Positions 18,739 to 28,389 of a stretch of DNA of 64,000 nt are shown here, piece by piece. A model generated the notes under the pieces. That model was not told the DNA's origin. It saw nothing but the letters and a program-made list of their open reading frames with translations, and did not search any database. How positions within the stretch are numbered: position 1 is the first letter of the stretch; every line of letters starts with the position of its first letter. Origin of the DNA: Undibacterium sp. Jales W-56 (GTDB lineage: Bacteria; Pseudomonadota; Gammaproteobacteria; Burkholderiales; Burkholderiaceae_D); the NCBI RefSeq assembly GCF_025548535.1, contig NZ_JAJLQW010000007.1:124001-188000 (forward strand). The letters are read 5' to 3'. The position numbers and the translations under genes are program-made.

Positions 18739-19650
18739 ATGCATATATCAAAAGTCGATCTGAATCTGTTCACGGTGTTCGAGGCGATCTATACCGAAGG
18801 CAGCGTGACCCGTGCCAGCCAAAAACTTTTTCTGACGCAACCAGCAATCAGCCATGCGTTGAATCGTCTGCGCGTGATCTTTGAGGACCCCCTGTTCATA
18901 CGGCAAGGACATGCGATGGTGTCAACACCGCTGGCGCGCAGCATCATAGAACCGGTGCGGCAAGCGCTACGCGGCCTGGAAGTCACCTTGGCAGATGCCG
19001 GCAAATTCGACCCGACTCTGGCGAATAAGCAATTCAACCTGGCCTTGCGAGATGTATTGGAATCAACGGTGTTGCCGCCTTTACTCAAAAGCATGACTGA
19101 ACAGGCACCACGGATCAGTCTTGCCGCCATTCAGGTCGAGCGGCGTGAACTGGTCAGCGAACTCGCTGCAGGAAGTATCGATCTGGCGATTGATATGCTG
19201 CTGCCGCTACCGAATGACATCCGCAGGCAACAAATCGTGCAGGACACCACCGTCGTAGTCGCCCGCAAAGCGCATCCAGCGATCAAAAAAGGCCGACTGG
19301 ATCTGGACACTTATCTGCAAGCAGAACATGTGCTCGCCAGCTCAAGGCGCAAAGGCATGGGTTTGGAAGATTTTGAATTGAGCCGCCTCGGCCTGCAAAG
19401 ACGCATACGGCTGCGTTGCCAGCATTATTTTGCGGCCTGCCGCGTGATCAGCCAGACTGATTTGTTGCTGACAATGCCGGAGCGCTATGCACGCATTGCA
19501 AACGAGCAGTTCGGCAATCAGATTCTGCCTTTTCCCTTGCCGATGCCATCCTGGGATGTGTATTTATACTGGCATCAAAATGTCGAGCATGATCCCGCCA
19601 ATCGCTGGCTGCGTGAGCTGTTGATTCAATCTGTGTCGGGAAAGTATTAA
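18739..19650 (+). CDS. LysR family transcriptional regulator
   Basis: 303 aa. Winged-helix DNA-binding domain at residues 1-65 (DLNLFTVFEAIYTEGSVTRA, LTQPAISHALNRLR) and a type-2 periplasmic-binding-protein-like effector domain at about 92-300. Divergent from the five-gene acyl-CoA operon with 93 bp between the starts, the standard arrangement for a LysR protein controlling its neighbour. The intergenic DNA has AT-rich dyads near 18700-18725 that could be its operator. Effector presumably a CoA ester or acid of that pathway (inference). Confidence 0.9.
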   Translation: MHISKVDLNLFTVFEAIYTEGSVTRASQKLFLTQPAISHALNRLRVIFEDPLFIRQGHAMVSTPLARSIIEPVRQALRGLEVTLADAGKFDPTLANKQFNLALRDVLESTVLPPLLKSMTEQAPRISLAAIQVERRELVSELAAGSIDLAIDMLLPLPNDIRRQQIVQDTTVVVARKAHPAIKKGRLDLDTYLQAEHVLASSRRKGMGLEDFELSRLGLQRRIRLRCQHYFAACRVISQTDLLLTMPERYARIANEQFGNQILPFPLPMPSWDVYLYWHQNVEHDPANRWLRELLIQSVSGKY

Positions 19651-19801
19651 CAAACTTTTTCTGCTTTAGCCATAGATTGCCTTCATAAAGCAAAAGCATC
19701 AAAAGCTGATGCCGACACACCACAAAGTACAAACGGTAGATCGGTACCCGCTATGGTGACGTAGCACATAACAAATTTATGAAAATCTCACGACTCTGGA
19801 A

Positions 19802-20500
19802 TTAAAATCCGGATGCGGTTTTAAACAGATTCCCTGCTGGTGCAGTCACGACAGAATTCGTCGTATCAAAGTAAATCAAAATACCCCTGACGCCATTGTC
19901 ATACGCCATCCAGGTGTTAAGCGCGTATGTAGCGGTGCGCTTGGTTGAACCTGGTAAATAAGTGCACCCAAGCGTCTGGTTAACTTGTGCCATTGTCATA
20001 CCAACGGTAATACGATTGTATTTGTCGAGATTAATGTTCGCTGAGGTGCATGTCGCAGATATAGTGCCAGGCTGTTGTGGCGTAAAACCAAAGCGCACCA
20101 GCGGCATTACTGTGCCATTGGGCAATTGCAAAGTAGCGGTGGTGGTGCTGGTGAAGTTAATCACCACCGAACCAACTGCATCATTTGTCACCACAGCGCT
20201 TTTATATTGACCATTTAAGGTCTGACCACTGCTATATGATATCCATTTCCCCTGATACAAAATGTCAGAAGTCATGGGCGCTGGACCCGAGACGTACCAG
20301 ACTGGTGCACCGGTGTTGTCATACATAAAACCTGCCATAAACATGGACCCGTTTTGCACTTCAATCGCAAAACCGCGGCCACCTTCAGCCGGGTTCCACC
20401 ACCATCCATTTTCTGGTGGAGTGGCGCCAGCAAATCCTGCACTCAGTAACAAAGTAGCCGAAATGACTATTTTTAAAGTTTTTATTACGCGATTTAGCAT
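19802..20500 (-). CDS. secreted protein with WxNPxEGGRGF-type domain
   Basis: 232 aa with a signal peptide (MLNRVIKTLKIVISATLLLSAGFAGA). The first half has the pattern WWWNPAEGGRGFAIEVQNG...FMYDNTGAPVWYVSGP, a beta-rich unit common in exported proteins of Betaproteobacteria. The second half (ITVGMTMAQVNQTLGC) looks like a SmpA/OmlA or BLIP-type module. GGAG four bases from the ATG at 20500 fixes the start; 28 extra upstream codons are not used. Isolated gene, probably horizontally variable. Function unknown. Confidence 0.75.
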   Translation of the reverse strand: MLNRVIKTLKIVISATLLLSAGFAGATPPENGWWWNPAEGGRGFAIEVQNGSMFMAGFMYDNTGAPVWYVSGPAPMTSDILYQGKWISYSSGQTLNGQYKSAVVTNDAVGSVVINFTSTTTATLQLPNGTVMPLVRFGFTPQQPGTISATCTSANINLDKYNRITVGMTMAQVNQTLGCTYLPGSTKRTATYALNTWMAYDNGVRGILIYFDTTNSVVTAPAGNLFKTASGF

Positions 20501-20968
20501 ATATCTCCAATCATAAAACGACCTTATGAAATCCTTGCCAAAGCTAAATAATACGGGCATGAAGTTGCCAATATCCAGTTGCAAGAAACCCGCACATTTT
20601 ATCTAGTTATATTTTTATACATAGAAAATAGATTGTAACTATTAATTACAATAGAAACAATATTACCAATATCAATTGTATAAAAATTACTAAAAAAATA
20701 TGCCTCTTGCAACAAAATCCTTTGGGCAAACTAGCAGCAACTGAAGCGACAGCATTGCATTCATACTTGCAAGCATGATGAGAGGATACGAGGGTAATGT
20801 CACACTATCGACTGGGAAAGTGTGAGGATCGGAAAGTCAGTTACTTCTTGGCAAATTGATGTGAATACGCGGCTATCCACCAACACGATGTAATGGCAAG
20901 AAAAAATAAGTGAGGAAATCAGGCCGGTTGTGCATTCTCGTTATAGGAAAATGCATGGAGATTAGAAC
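20501..20968. other. AT-rich intergenic region, no gene seen
   Basis: 468 bp upstream of the secreted-protein gene. Strongly AT-rich at 20590-20700. No credible ORF, hairpin-plus-T-run or repeat match found. Confidence 0.5.
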
Positions 20969-21307
20969 TTACTTGTTGGCTTTCGGCTCATCTGGTAATA
21001 AGCAGGCATCGATGATCTGTAAATCATTATCTTTGGCAAAATTCACCACAAAATGATATGCAAGTGGCTCGATATCTCGGATAGCTTCGTTCACCACGAC
21101 AGAACGTACCCCGTTTAAAAGAATCGGGCGCACATAGCGCGAGTATTGAAGATGTGAATGTCGCCCGCCGTCTGGACTAAAACAGGACATCGCACCGCAC
21201 AGGCGCTCAGCCCAGTCGCTGGGGCGAAACTGTTTTCCATCGCTGGTAATTCCCTGGATGAAAAATTCGCGTATCGGTGTTGAACTGTTTTTAATGGAAT
21301 CGGCCAT
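20969..21307 (-). CDS. DUF3579 domain-containing protein
   Basis: 112-aa small cytosolic protein of a family confined largely to Betaproteobacteria. Signature EFFIQGITSDGKQFRPSDWAERL followed by GAMSCF, a YSRYVRP block and a C-terminal FVVNFAKDNDLQI. Start set at the ATG at 21307 because the family begins here; a TTG at 21376 would add 23 residues. Function unknown. Confidence 0.85.
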   Translation of the reverse strand: MADSIKNSSTPIREFFIQGITSDGKQFRPSDWAERLCGAMSCFSPDGGRHSHLQYSRYVRPILLNGVRSVVVNEAIRDIEPLAYHFVVNFAKDNDLQIIDACLLPDEPKANK

Positions 21308-21395
21308 GTGATCGGCTTGCTCTGAACCTAAGAAGACAACCTGGCATCCATTGTAGGTCGGTAAACCTTGCGCCAAGCTTTCAAATAACCTCAGT

Positions 21396-21423
21396 ATTAT
21401 ATCTTATAGAAGACTTGATTCAA
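21396..21423 (-). promoter_or_regulatory. sigma-70-type promoter for the DUF3579 gene
   Basis: On the minus strand TTGAAT (21423-21418), 16 bp spacer, TATAAT (21401-21396). Transcription would begin near 21389, about 80 nt before the ATG at 21307. Confidence 0.55.
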
Positions 21424-21590
21424 AAGCGGATCACAGATAAAACCGTTTTGATGCAGGAAGAGCAATGCTACCCACTTACTATAGAGTATTTGAGGGCTTA
21501 GTAAAGGGCATCGATAAGGAAATCACAGACTCGCGAATCAGCGTTCAACATGCGAGTTGGGCGGAATTGCGGTGGCAACCAGCGCCACAA

Positions 21591-21798
21591 GTCTTCGTAC
21601 AGCAAAAACCCAAACCTCTGCCAAAGAAGCGCGGAGACACAAAGAAAAGGCAAGAGAGGAACTACTTCATGGCGTTTCGACATTCAAATGAACCCGCAAG
21701 CCGGGTGCGCCTGTTGGCGCTGAAAGCCGCTGAAAACCGCATCCAGCCTGCGGTTTCAATCTGAATCGCAGTAAGCAGACTGTCGTTTTGCGTAAGTC
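21591..21798 (-). repeat. MITE-like dispersed repeat, copy C
   Basis: Reverse-orientation copy of the same element as at 12719 and 37535. On the minus strand it starts GACTTACGCAAAACGACAG and ends GTACGAAGAC, with the shared core AGATTGAAACCGCAGGCTGG and CAACAGGCGCACCCGGCTTG. It begins 8 bp after the stop of the CobD/CbiB-like gene and in the same direction. The rest of 21424-21806 contains nothing else that I recognise; a 99-codon frame crossing it is an artefact. Confidence 0.85.
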
Positions 21799-21806
21799 TT
21801 AATTTC

Positions 21807-22757
21807 TTACAGCCACACAGCAAAAGACAGGAGAAGCAGTAGCAGCATCCACAGCAACAATGCACGCCAGACCAAGCCGACCGCGCTTTGCAATGAGCGG
21901 GGAGATGCTTCCGCACCAGGCTGGCTTTCGATATCCAGGCTATCGACATCCACCGCACTCGCCTCGGCATTGAGCACCATGGCTTTTGTTTCAGGTTCGC
22001 CCAGACGTACGCCGATTGCACCGCCGCCTGCTGACAAAATAATTCCTACCAGCTCATCAGACCAGCGATCTGCGTAGTTACGCCATGAGTAAACGGCATC
22101 CTCGAAATTACCGACAACAGCAAACGCAATTGCGGTCAGATGGGCGGGTATCCAGTCGATCCAGTAAAAAATTTTCGTCGCATATTGCCCGAACTCTTCA
22201 TTTTTCATGTGTTCCGGTTCATTCCAGGCGCGTGACAGATATTCGGCAACCCGATACATCACGGCACAGGCTGGACCGACCGGCATCAGGAACCAGAAAA
22301 ACACACCGAATACATTGCGATGAGTCGCGATCAGGGAACGCTCGACTGCGATTCTGGAAATCTCGGATATATCCAGACCCGAGGTATCAAGATGCGTCCA
22401 CTCAGCCAGATGCGCTCTGGCGGCAGCCTCATCGCCCGAACTCAGGGCGAGCTGGATAGAGGTAAAGTAATGGCTATAGCGGCGGAACCCCAGGGTCAGG
22501 TAAACGATCAGGACATTCCATGCGAGTGCCGCAAACGGATTAATCCGCAGGCATAGCCAGTAGATCAAGGCCGTGGGTATAGTCAATGCGCTCACCAGTA
22601 TCCACCAGCCGAGACGGCCATGCTGAGCTTGACCGGCATTGCACCAGGACTCTATTTTTTCTGCCAAATTTTGTACCTGCAGGTAAATCGGATTATCGAC
22701 CCGTAAAGGTTTCAACTGTTCGATTAAGAGCGCACAAAGTATGGAAATGAATGTCAT
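21807..22757 (-). CDS. CobD/CbiB family membrane protein
   Basis: 316 aa with several hydrophobic segments (about 50-95, 155-185, 215-240, 295-314). N-terminal MTFISILCALLIEQLKPL and the central LSSGDEAAARAHLAEW resemble the CobD/CbiB/AmpE family as annotated in Betaproteobacteria. No other cobalamin gene is nearby, so a role in adenosylcobinamide-phosphate synthesis is doubtful; the AmpE-like side of the family fits as well. Lone gene followed by a dispersed repeat. Confidence 0.8.
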   Translation of the reverse strand: MTFISILCALLIEQLKPLRVDNPIYLQVQNLAEKIESWCNAGQAQHGRLGWWILVSALTIPTALIYWLCLRINPFAALAWNVLIVYLTLGFRRYSHYFTSIQLALSSGDEAAARAHLAEWTHLDTSGLDISEISRIAVERSLIATHRNVFGVFFWFLMPVGPACAVMYRVAEYLSRAWNEPEHMKNEEFGQYATKIFYWIDWIPAHLTAIAFAVVGNFEDAVYSWRNYADRWSDELVGIILSAGGGAIGVRLGEPETKAMVLNAEASAVDVDSLDIESQPGAEASPRSLQSAVGLVWRALLLWMLLLLLLSFAVWL

Positions 22758-22873
22758 GGTGGGATAAGTTTAAATCGTTTCCAGCTTGAAATGAATTTAT
22801 GAATGCGGCAAGTGTAAACTGATTTACCCGGTTTATGAAGTCCAGAATAAGGGCCGGGCAAACGACCGCTGCA

Positions 22874-23539
22874 TCATGCCCTCAAAAAATGAAATAGATT
22901 ACGTAACATACCGGCAGTGGCGCCCCAGATAAAATGCTGCTGATACGGCATGGCATAAAACGTTCTCTGTCCTTTTCCGTCGGGCAAATTGATCACCCGG
23001 CGCTGATGATGCTGGCCGTTCATTAAAAATGACAAAGGCACTTCGAATAAAGAGGCGACCTCAAACGGATCTATTTTCAGATCAAACGGCGGCTGCACCA
23101 ATGACACTACTGGCGTGACCTGATAACCGGTACTCGTCTTATATTCAGGCAACACGCCCAGAATATCCACGTGCCGCCGGTGCAAACCGACTTCCTCTTC
23201 CGTTTCGCGCAAGGCCGTCTCAATGGCGGTGCCGTCGCTATCCTCGAAGCGCCCGCCGGGAAAGCTGACCTGTCCGGCATGATCATTCAAATGCACCGCA
23301 CGGTGTGTCAGCAGCAGCGTCAGGCCGGCCTCCCGCATCACGAGCGGCATCAACACCGAGGCGGGTTTAAATGTCTCGATCGTCGCTAGCAAATGTTCGT
23401 CGGTAGTTTCTGGCGTCCAGAGACCTGGCTGTGCAAAACGTTGTTTCAACCAGGCAGCAGACAAATGCGACTCCGGTATGGCATCCTCACCCGCAATCGA
23501 TTGGATAGGCAATTCTTCAGGATTAAACTTTAATTTCAC
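22874..23539 (-). CDS. CoA pyrophosphatase, Nudix hydrolase
   Basis: 221 aa. Nudix box FPGGRFEDSDGTAIETALRETEEEVGL shows the G-x5-E-x7-REUxEExGU pattern with R-E-x2-E-E metal ligands. The preceding LLTHRAVHLNDHAGQVSFPGG and the following RRHVDILG are typical of the NudL/YeaB CoA-pyrophosphatase group, which cleaves CoA and derivatives to 3',5'-ADP and 4'-phosphopantetheine. The gene lies downstream of the rplS operon terminator, so it has its own promoter. Confidence 0.9.
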   Translation of the reverse strand: MKLKFNPEELPIQSIAGEDAIPESHLSAAWLKQRFAQPGLWTPETTDEHLLATIETFKPASVLMPLVMREAGLTLLLTHRAVHLNDHAGQVSFPGGRFEDSDGTAIETALRETEEEVGLHRRHVDILGVLPEYKTSTGYQVTPVVSLVQPPFDLKIDPFEVASLFEVPLSFLMNGQHHQRRVINLPDGKGQRTFYAMPYQQHFIWGATAGMLRNLFHFLRA

Positions 23540-23610
23540 AACAACTTCCTTTGATCAAACCACTGCCCGATTTTTGCTACATAACTGCAATCTATTCGAA
23601 TGCTAAATGC

Positions 23611-23637
23611 AAAAAAGGGACGCCGAAGCATCCCTTT
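23611..23637 (-). terminator. Rho-independent terminator of the rpsP-rplS operon
   Basis: Minus-strand hairpin AAAGGGATGC-TTCG-GCGTCCCTTT with a UUCG tetraloop and a following U6, 24 bp after the rplS stop. Confidence 0.9.
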
Positions 23638-23660
23638 CTTTGCACGCATGACAGGCAATA

Positions 23661-24044
23661 TTACTCTGCTTTTGCAGTTGCTGTCTTGCGGGTAGGCAAT
23701 TTCTCTTTAATACGAGCAGATTTACCTGAACGCTCACGCAAGTAGTACAACTTAGCGCGACGTACATCGCCGCGACGCTTAACTTCGATCGAAGCGATCA
23801 GCGGAGAATACAATTGGAATGTACGCTCAACGCCTTCACCGGATGAAATTTTACGAACGATGAAGTTGGAATTCAAGCCACGGTTACGACGGGAGATGAC
23901 AACACCTTCGTAAGCCTGGGCACGTTTGCGTGTGCCTTCAACTACGTTGACGTTAACAACGACTGTATCGCCAGGAGCGAATACAGGGATATTTTTGCCG
24001 AGGCGCGCAATTTCTTCTGCCTCTAATTTCTGGATCAGATCCAT
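23661..24044 (-). CDS. rplS: 50S ribosomal protein L19
   Basis: 127 aa, complete L19 signature ([55 protein letters not shown]). The protein sits at the 30S-50S interface. The C-terminal tail is Lys/Thr/Ala-rich. Last gene of rpsP-rimM-trmD-rplS, with the terminator immediately after. Confidence 0.99.
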   Translation of the reverse strand: MDLIQKLEAEEIARLGKNIPVFAPGDTVVVNVNVVEGTRKRAQAYEGVVISRRNRGLNSNFIVRKISSGEGVERTFQLYSPLIASIEVKRRGDVRRAKLYYLRERSGKSARIKEKLPTRKTATAKAE

Positions 24045-24160
24045 TTTTTACTCCTGATACCATCTTGCTGACGCTGTGACTGCTATGCTCAGTAGAGGAT
24101 GGGGTTAAACAAGCAGGTCTAAGACCCACACTTAATGCCAGATCCGAGGAAATGGCGGCA

Positions 24161-24910
24161 CTACAAACTACTCAAAAACTTTTCATCGGCCTTGCTTAAC
24201 AAGCCTGCTTCACGCGCTTGCGCGATCAGATCAGGGCGTTTGTGCATACTGGCTTCTAAAGATTTTTCACGACGCCATTTTTCAATGTCAGCGTGATTTC
24301 CTCCCATTAAAACGGCAGGAACTGGAATTTCTTCGAATACGTCCGGCCTTGTGTAATGCGGACAATCCAGCAAACCGTTGACGAAACTATCTTGCACTGC
24401 AGAGTCACCGTCATGCAACACCCCTGGCAGTTGCCTGATGACTGAATCCATCAAAGCCATTGCGGGAATTTCTCCGCCAGACAACACGAAGTCGCCTAGG
24501 CTGATTTCTTCATCCACGTACTGATCGAGCAGACGTTGATCAACCGCTTCATAACGACCGCAAAGCAAAACAATGCCTGACAGCTGCGACAATTCCATTA
24601 CCCGCTGATGCGTCAAAGGACGCCCCTGCGGCGATAAATAAATCACTCTCGGCACGAAGCCATTATCAAGCTGCGTTTGACGCTGTTTTGCCGCATCGAT
24701 TGCTGATTGCAAGGGCTTTGCCAGCATCACCATGCCGGGGCCGCCGCCGTAAGGCCGATCATCCACAGTGCGGTGCTTATCCGTCGTGAAATCACGAGGA
24801 TTCCACAAAGAGATGGCGCACTTGCCTTGTTCGAATGCCCGCCGAGTTACACCAGACTGCGTCAGCGCAGCAAACATTTCGGGAAACAGTGTGATGACAT
24901 CAAACTGCAT
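24161..24910 (-). CDS. trmD: tRNA (guanine(37)-N1)-methyltransferase
   Basis: 249 aa SPOUT methyltransferase that makes m1G37 in tRNAs reading CNN codons. The trefoil-knot SAM site is visible in [21 protein letters not shown] and [19 protein letters not shown]; the catalytic Asp-containing [11 protein letters not shown] is intact. Third gene of the rpsP operon. Confidence 0.99.
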   Translation of the reverse strand: MQFDVITLFPEMFAALTQSGVTRRAFEQGKCAISLWNPRDFTTDKHRTVDDRPYGGGPGMVMLAKPLQSAIDAAKQRQTQLDNGFVPRVIYLSPQGRPLTHQRVMELSQLSGIVLLCGRYEAVDQRLLDQYVDEEISLGDFVLSGGEIPAMALMDSVIRQLPGVLHDGDSAVQDSFVNGLLDCPHYTRPDVFEEIPVPAVLMGGNHADIEKWRREKSLEASMHKRPDLIAQAREAGLLSKADEKFLSSL

Positions 24911-24957
24911 ATCGCATGCCTTTCGATCTCAGCAAACCATTTCTCATTGCTTTACGC

Positions 24958-25515
24958 CTAATAATCCAAGCCCCAGTCGACAACGATTCTGGCACTCTTC
25001 AGATCAACTTCTTTGACAAAGCTGTCTACGAAAGGAATCAAACGTTCATGCTTAGCCAAATCAGCTTCCGGAACATCTGCCGCTGCCACCCGCAAAATCG
25101 GATGGGCGCCATTGTCCATTAAATCCCTGACCTGCCCCAAGCTTTCGCCTTGCAAATTGTGTACCGACGAGCCGATCAAATCCACCCAGTAAAACTCCCC
25201 ATCCGGTAAGGCGGGGAAATGACTGCGCGGAATCTTGACTATCGTACCTTTAAGTGCCTCTGCTGCATTTCTGTCAGCCACACCGACCAGTCTTGCAACA
25301 ACATCCTCGCCGTGAATCTTCGACTCCATGCGATCGACGTCATGCAATTCAGGCCATAATTTTGCATTCTCCAACCACCAGCTTTTGGCGTTGAGCAACG
25401 CGTCGGCATCATTAGAGTAAGGATGCACTCTCACCCAACCATGAATGCCATATGCTCCCGAGACGTAGCCCACCAGGACTAAATCTTCAGGAACAGGCAC
25501 TCCAACTGACATCAC
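24958..25515 (-). CDS. rimM: ribosome maturation factor RimM
   Basis: 185 aa. N-terminal RimM domain (LVGYVSGAYGIHGWVRVHPYS) and C-terminal PRC-barrel (GEFYWVDLIGSSVHNLQGESLGQV). Assists assembly of the 30S head around S19. Located between rpsP and trmD with short gaps, the canonical order. Confidence 0.98.
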   Translation of the reverse strand: MMSVGVPVPEDLVLVGYVSGAYGIHGWVRVHPYSNDADALLNAKSWWLENAKLWPELHDVDRMESKIHGEDVVARLVGVADRNAAEALKGTIVKIPRSHFPALPDGEFYWVDLIGSSVHNLQGESLGQVRDLMDNGAHPILRVAAADVPEADLAKHERLIPFVDSFVKEVDLKSARIVVDWGLDY

Positions 25516-25536
25516 TTACTGACAATCACGCAGCGA

Positions 25537-25788
25537 TTACGCTGCAGCTTTGCCAGATTGCGCTACCAGACGAGCAACAGCTGGTGACAATTGTGCACCT
25601 ACGCCTTGCCAGTAAGCCAGACGGTCTGCTGCAACACGTACTGTCTCAGCATTACCATTTGCGATCGGGTTGTAAAAACCGATACGCTCGATGAAACGGC
25701 CATCACGACGATTGCGTGAATCTGTTGCAACGATATTGTAGAAAGGGCGCTTTTTTGCGCCACCACGAGCTAAACGAATAACGACCAT
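25537..25788 (-). CDS. rpsP: 30S ribosomal protein S16
   Basis: 83 aa, full S16 sequence ([34 protein letters not shown] split over the first 34 residues, then GFYNP). First gene of the operon rpsP-rimM-trmD-rplS. Confidence 0.99.
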   Translation of the reverse strand: MVVIRLARGGAKKRPFYNIVATDSRNRRDGRFIERIGFYNPIANGNAETVRVAADRLAYWQGVGAQLSPAVARLVAQSGKAAA

Positions 25789-25985
25789 AATATTTCCAAA
25801 AAATGTCTAAACGCGGAAAAAGCCGCAAATTATAGCCTGCTTCTAGCCAAAACCGCAAGCACTATCCAAGATTCAGTCGTGTTTTACCGACGATACTTAG
25901 GCATCGCCTCGGCTTATTACCGATGAATAAGCCTGCAAGGAACATCGTCTTACTCTAGAATCACGCATTACTTTGCAGAATAACT

Positions 25986-26402
25986 ATGAAAACAACACAC
26001 AAAAACAAAACCCTTGCCACACTGCTTGCCGCGACACTGGGCAGTGCAGGCCTGCATCGCTTCTACTTAACAGGAAAACAAGACATTTGGGGCTGGCTGC
26101 ATTTCTCGACACTGCCGCTATCCTGGCTCTTGGGCCATTTTTTTTTCGGACTACCCTTGCTGGTTACGGCAGGTCCATTCATCTTGTCATTCTTGATTGC
26201 CATGCTGGAAGCATTAGTTCTCGGCCTCACCGCAGATGAAAAATGGGATCTTAAATACAATGCACAATCCGGACAGGCTAGCGAATCATCCTGGCCATTG
26301 GCGCTGATTTTGGTGCTGAGCCTTGGCGTTGGCGCCTTCGCTCTCATTGCTACGATTGCACGCGCTTTCGATCTGCTGTACACCGGCGGCTCGTTTGGCT
26401 GA
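25986..26402 (+). CDS. TM2/NINE domain membrane protein
   Basis: 138 aa. The N-terminal half has the TM2 pattern: basic start, a glycine-rich first helix with GSAGLHRFYLTGKQDIWGWL, then a second hydrophobic hairpin (about 50-80); a third segment lies at 102-125. Family function is unknown. It is a single gene ended by the terminator at 26426. Confidence 0.8.
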   Translation: MKTTHKNKTLATLLAATLGSAGLHRFYLTGKQDIWGWLHFSTLPLSWLLGHFFFGLPLLVTAGPFILSFLIAMLEALVLGLTADEKWDLKYNAQSGQASESSWPLALILVLSLGVGAFALIATIARAFDLLYTGGSFG

Positions 26403-26425
26403 TTGGCAATACCAAAGCAATACCC

Positions 26426-26457
26426 GATAAAAAAGCGGCTTCAGCCGCTTTTTTATC
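26426..26457. terminator. Rho-independent terminator (bidirectional)
   Basis: 15-nt perfect inverted repeat 26426-26440/26443-26457 containing AAAAAAGCGGC and GCCGCTTTTTT. It lies between the converging TM2 gene and acyl-CoA dehydrogenase. Confidence 0.92.
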
Positions 26458-26474
26458 GATCGCGCTTACTGTTG

Positions 26475-28265
26475 TCAGAACTGATCTTCCGTCAAAGCCA
26501 TTACCCCGGCACTGCCGGCTACGATAGAGGCACGCAAACCCGGCGCTGCTGAAAGCAGGTGATCGGCGAAGAAGCGCGCAGTGGCAATTTTCGCTTTATA
26601 AAAACCAAGATCGCCCTCGCCGGCCTGCAGCTTTTGCTGGGAAATCAAGGCAGCGCGCGCCATTTGCCAACCGCCAAGTACGATACCGGCCAGTTTCAGA
26701 TAAGGAACGCTGCCTGAAAACACGGCTTTGATATCCGATTTAAAGTTGGCAGCAACAAAAGCAACCACCTCTTCCATCGCATCTGCACCCGCCACCAACT
26801 GACGCTGAATCGCCTGCAAATCCTCAGATTGAACTACCGCCAATTCAGATGCAGTTTGACGAACCTGCGCAATCAAAGCCCTGGCTGTAGCGCCGCCGTC
26901 GCGGGCAGTTTTTCGACCAACCAGATCATTCGCCTGAATTGCGGTAGTGCCTTCATAAATCGTCAAGATCCTGGCATCACGATAGTGCTGGGCTGCGCCT
27001 GTTTCCTCAATGAATCCCATGCCGCCATGTACTTGAACACCGGTTGAGGCAACATCCAGAGACATCTCGGTAGACCATCCTTTAACGATAGGCACCAGAT
27101 ATTCGTAGCAAGCCTGATTGGTTTTCCGCACAGCCTCATCGGCATGATGATGGGCTGCATCGCTGGCAGCCGCAGCGACGTAGGCCAGGGCGCGCGCGCC
27201 TTCCGTCTGCGCCCGCATCGACATCAGCATGCGGCGTACGTCAGGATGATGGATGATGCTTACAGGACCGGCGGAGCCGGATAAATCGCGCGATTGGACG
27301 CGGTCTTTGGCGTAGCTCACGGCTTTTTGATAGGCACGCTCGGCGATGCCGATACCTTGCATGCCGACACCGAAACGGGCGGCGTTCATCATGATGAACA
27401 TGTATTCGAGGCCGCGATTTTCTTCGCCAACCAAAGTGCCGATAGCGCCGCCGTGATCGCCGAATTGCAGCACTGCGGTCGGACTGGCCTTGATACCCAG
27501 CTTGTGCTCAATCGACACGCAGTATGCATCATTGCGCGCACCCAAGGATCCATCCGCATTCACCAGGAATTTAGGGACGATGAATAGCGAAATACCTTTC
27601 ACTCCTTCAGGTGCATCTGGCGTACGCGCCAGCACCAGGTGAACGATATTTTCGGCCATGTCATGTTCACCATAGGTGATGAAGATTTTCGTGCCAAAAA
27701 CTTTATAAGTACCATCGCCTTGCGGGACTGCACGTGAACGCACCATTGCCAGATCAGAACCGGCTTGCGGCTCGGTCAAATTCATGGTGCCAGTCCATTT
27801 TCCGGCAATCAGGTTTTCGAGATAGATCGCTTTCTGCTCATCGCTACCGGCGGTCAGCAACGCCTCAATTGCACCGTCCGTCAGCAGTGGACACAAGGCA
27901 AAAGAAACGCTCGCAGAGTTCAGCATTTCAATACACGGGGTCGCCACCAGCTTTGGCAAACCCTGGCCGCCGAAGGCAGCCGGATGCTGCACGCCCTGCC
28001 AGCCAGCCTCACCAAACATCTTAAAAGCTTCTTTAAAGCCTTTGGTAGTAAAAACCTCGCCCTCTTTCCAATAGCTTGGCGCCTGATCTCCCGGCCAATT
28101 TAAAGGAGCAACCACTTCACCGGTAAACTTTGCATTTTCTTCCAGTACCGCTTCGACCGTTTCTGGTGTCGCATCTTCGCAACCTGGCAAGGCGTTCACT
28201 TCAGCAAGACCCGCCAATTCGTTCATCACGAACAGCATATCTTTTAATGGCGCTACGTAGCTCAT
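26475..28265 (-). CDS. acyl-CoA dehydrogenase with C-terminal extension
   Basis: 596-aa acyl-CoA dehydrogenase of the long form. N-terminal domain starts MSYVAPLKDMLFVMNELAG; TMNLTEPQAGSDL is the flavin/substrate signature; catalytic region ARFGVGMQGIGIAERAYQKA and the EGTTAIQANDLVGRK motif place it in the DMPA/FadE-like subgroup with a C-terminal extra helical domain (about 470-596). GGAG before the ATG at 28265 supports the start; a 44-codon upstream extension is unlikely. Downstream of etfA/etfB on the same strand, so its electron acceptor is probably encoded with it. Confidence 0.94.
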   Translation of the reverse strand: MSYVAPLKDMLFVMNELAGLAEVNALPGCEDATPETVEAVLEENAKFTGEVVAPLNWPGDQAPSYWKEGEVFTTKGFKEAFKMFGEAGWQGVQHPAAFGGQGLPKLVATPCIEMLNSASVSFALCPLLTDGAIEALLTAGSDEQKAIYLENLIAGKWTGTMNLTEPQAGSDLAMVRSRAVPQGDGTYKVFGTKIFITYGEHDMAENIVHLVLARTPDAPEGVKGISLFIVPKFLVNADGSLGARNDAYCVSIEHKLGIKASPTAVLQFGDHGGAIGTLVGEENRGLEYMFIMMNAARFGVGMQGIGIAERAYQKAVSYAKDRVQSRDLSGSAGPVSIIHHPDVRRMLMSMRAQTEGARALAYVAAAASDAAHHHADEAVRKTNQACYEYLVPIVKGWSTEMSLDVASTGVQVHGGMGFIEETGAAQHYRDARILTIYEGTTAIQANDLVGRKTARDGGATARALIAQVRQTASELAVVQSEDLQAIQRQLVAGADAMEEVVAFVAANFKSDIKAVFSGSVPYLKLAGIVLGGWQMARAALISQQKLQAGEGDLGFYKAKIATARFFADHLLSAAPGLRASIVAGSAGVMALTEDQF

Positions 28266-28282
28266 ATTTACTCCATGAAAAA

Positions 28283-28368
28283 GGACAGGATGGGCAGGAT
28301 CTGTCAGAACCAGAGCAATGGCCCTGTCAGCTTCACGACTAACCTGCTTACCCTGCCCTGTTCTGTCC
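28283..28368 (-). other. imperfect inverted repeat upstream of acyl-CoA dehydrogenase
   Basis: GGACAG-GAT-GGGCAGG (28283-28298) pairs with CCTGCCC-TGTT-CTGTCC (28352-28368). The structure would fold in the mRNA between etfA and the dehydrogenase start and may separate their expression. Confidence 0.45.
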
Positions 28369-28389
28369 TGTTGATATTCCAAGACTGCA

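Noticed and set aside
20501-20968. Possible small gene or ncRNA in the AT-rich gap
   Set aside because: No ORF with a ribosome-binding site and no stable hairpin with a T run was found.
21465-21764. 99-codon plus-strand frame near the CobD/CbiB-like gene
   Set aside because: Most of it lies inside dispersed repeat copy C, and the other copies do not keep the frame.
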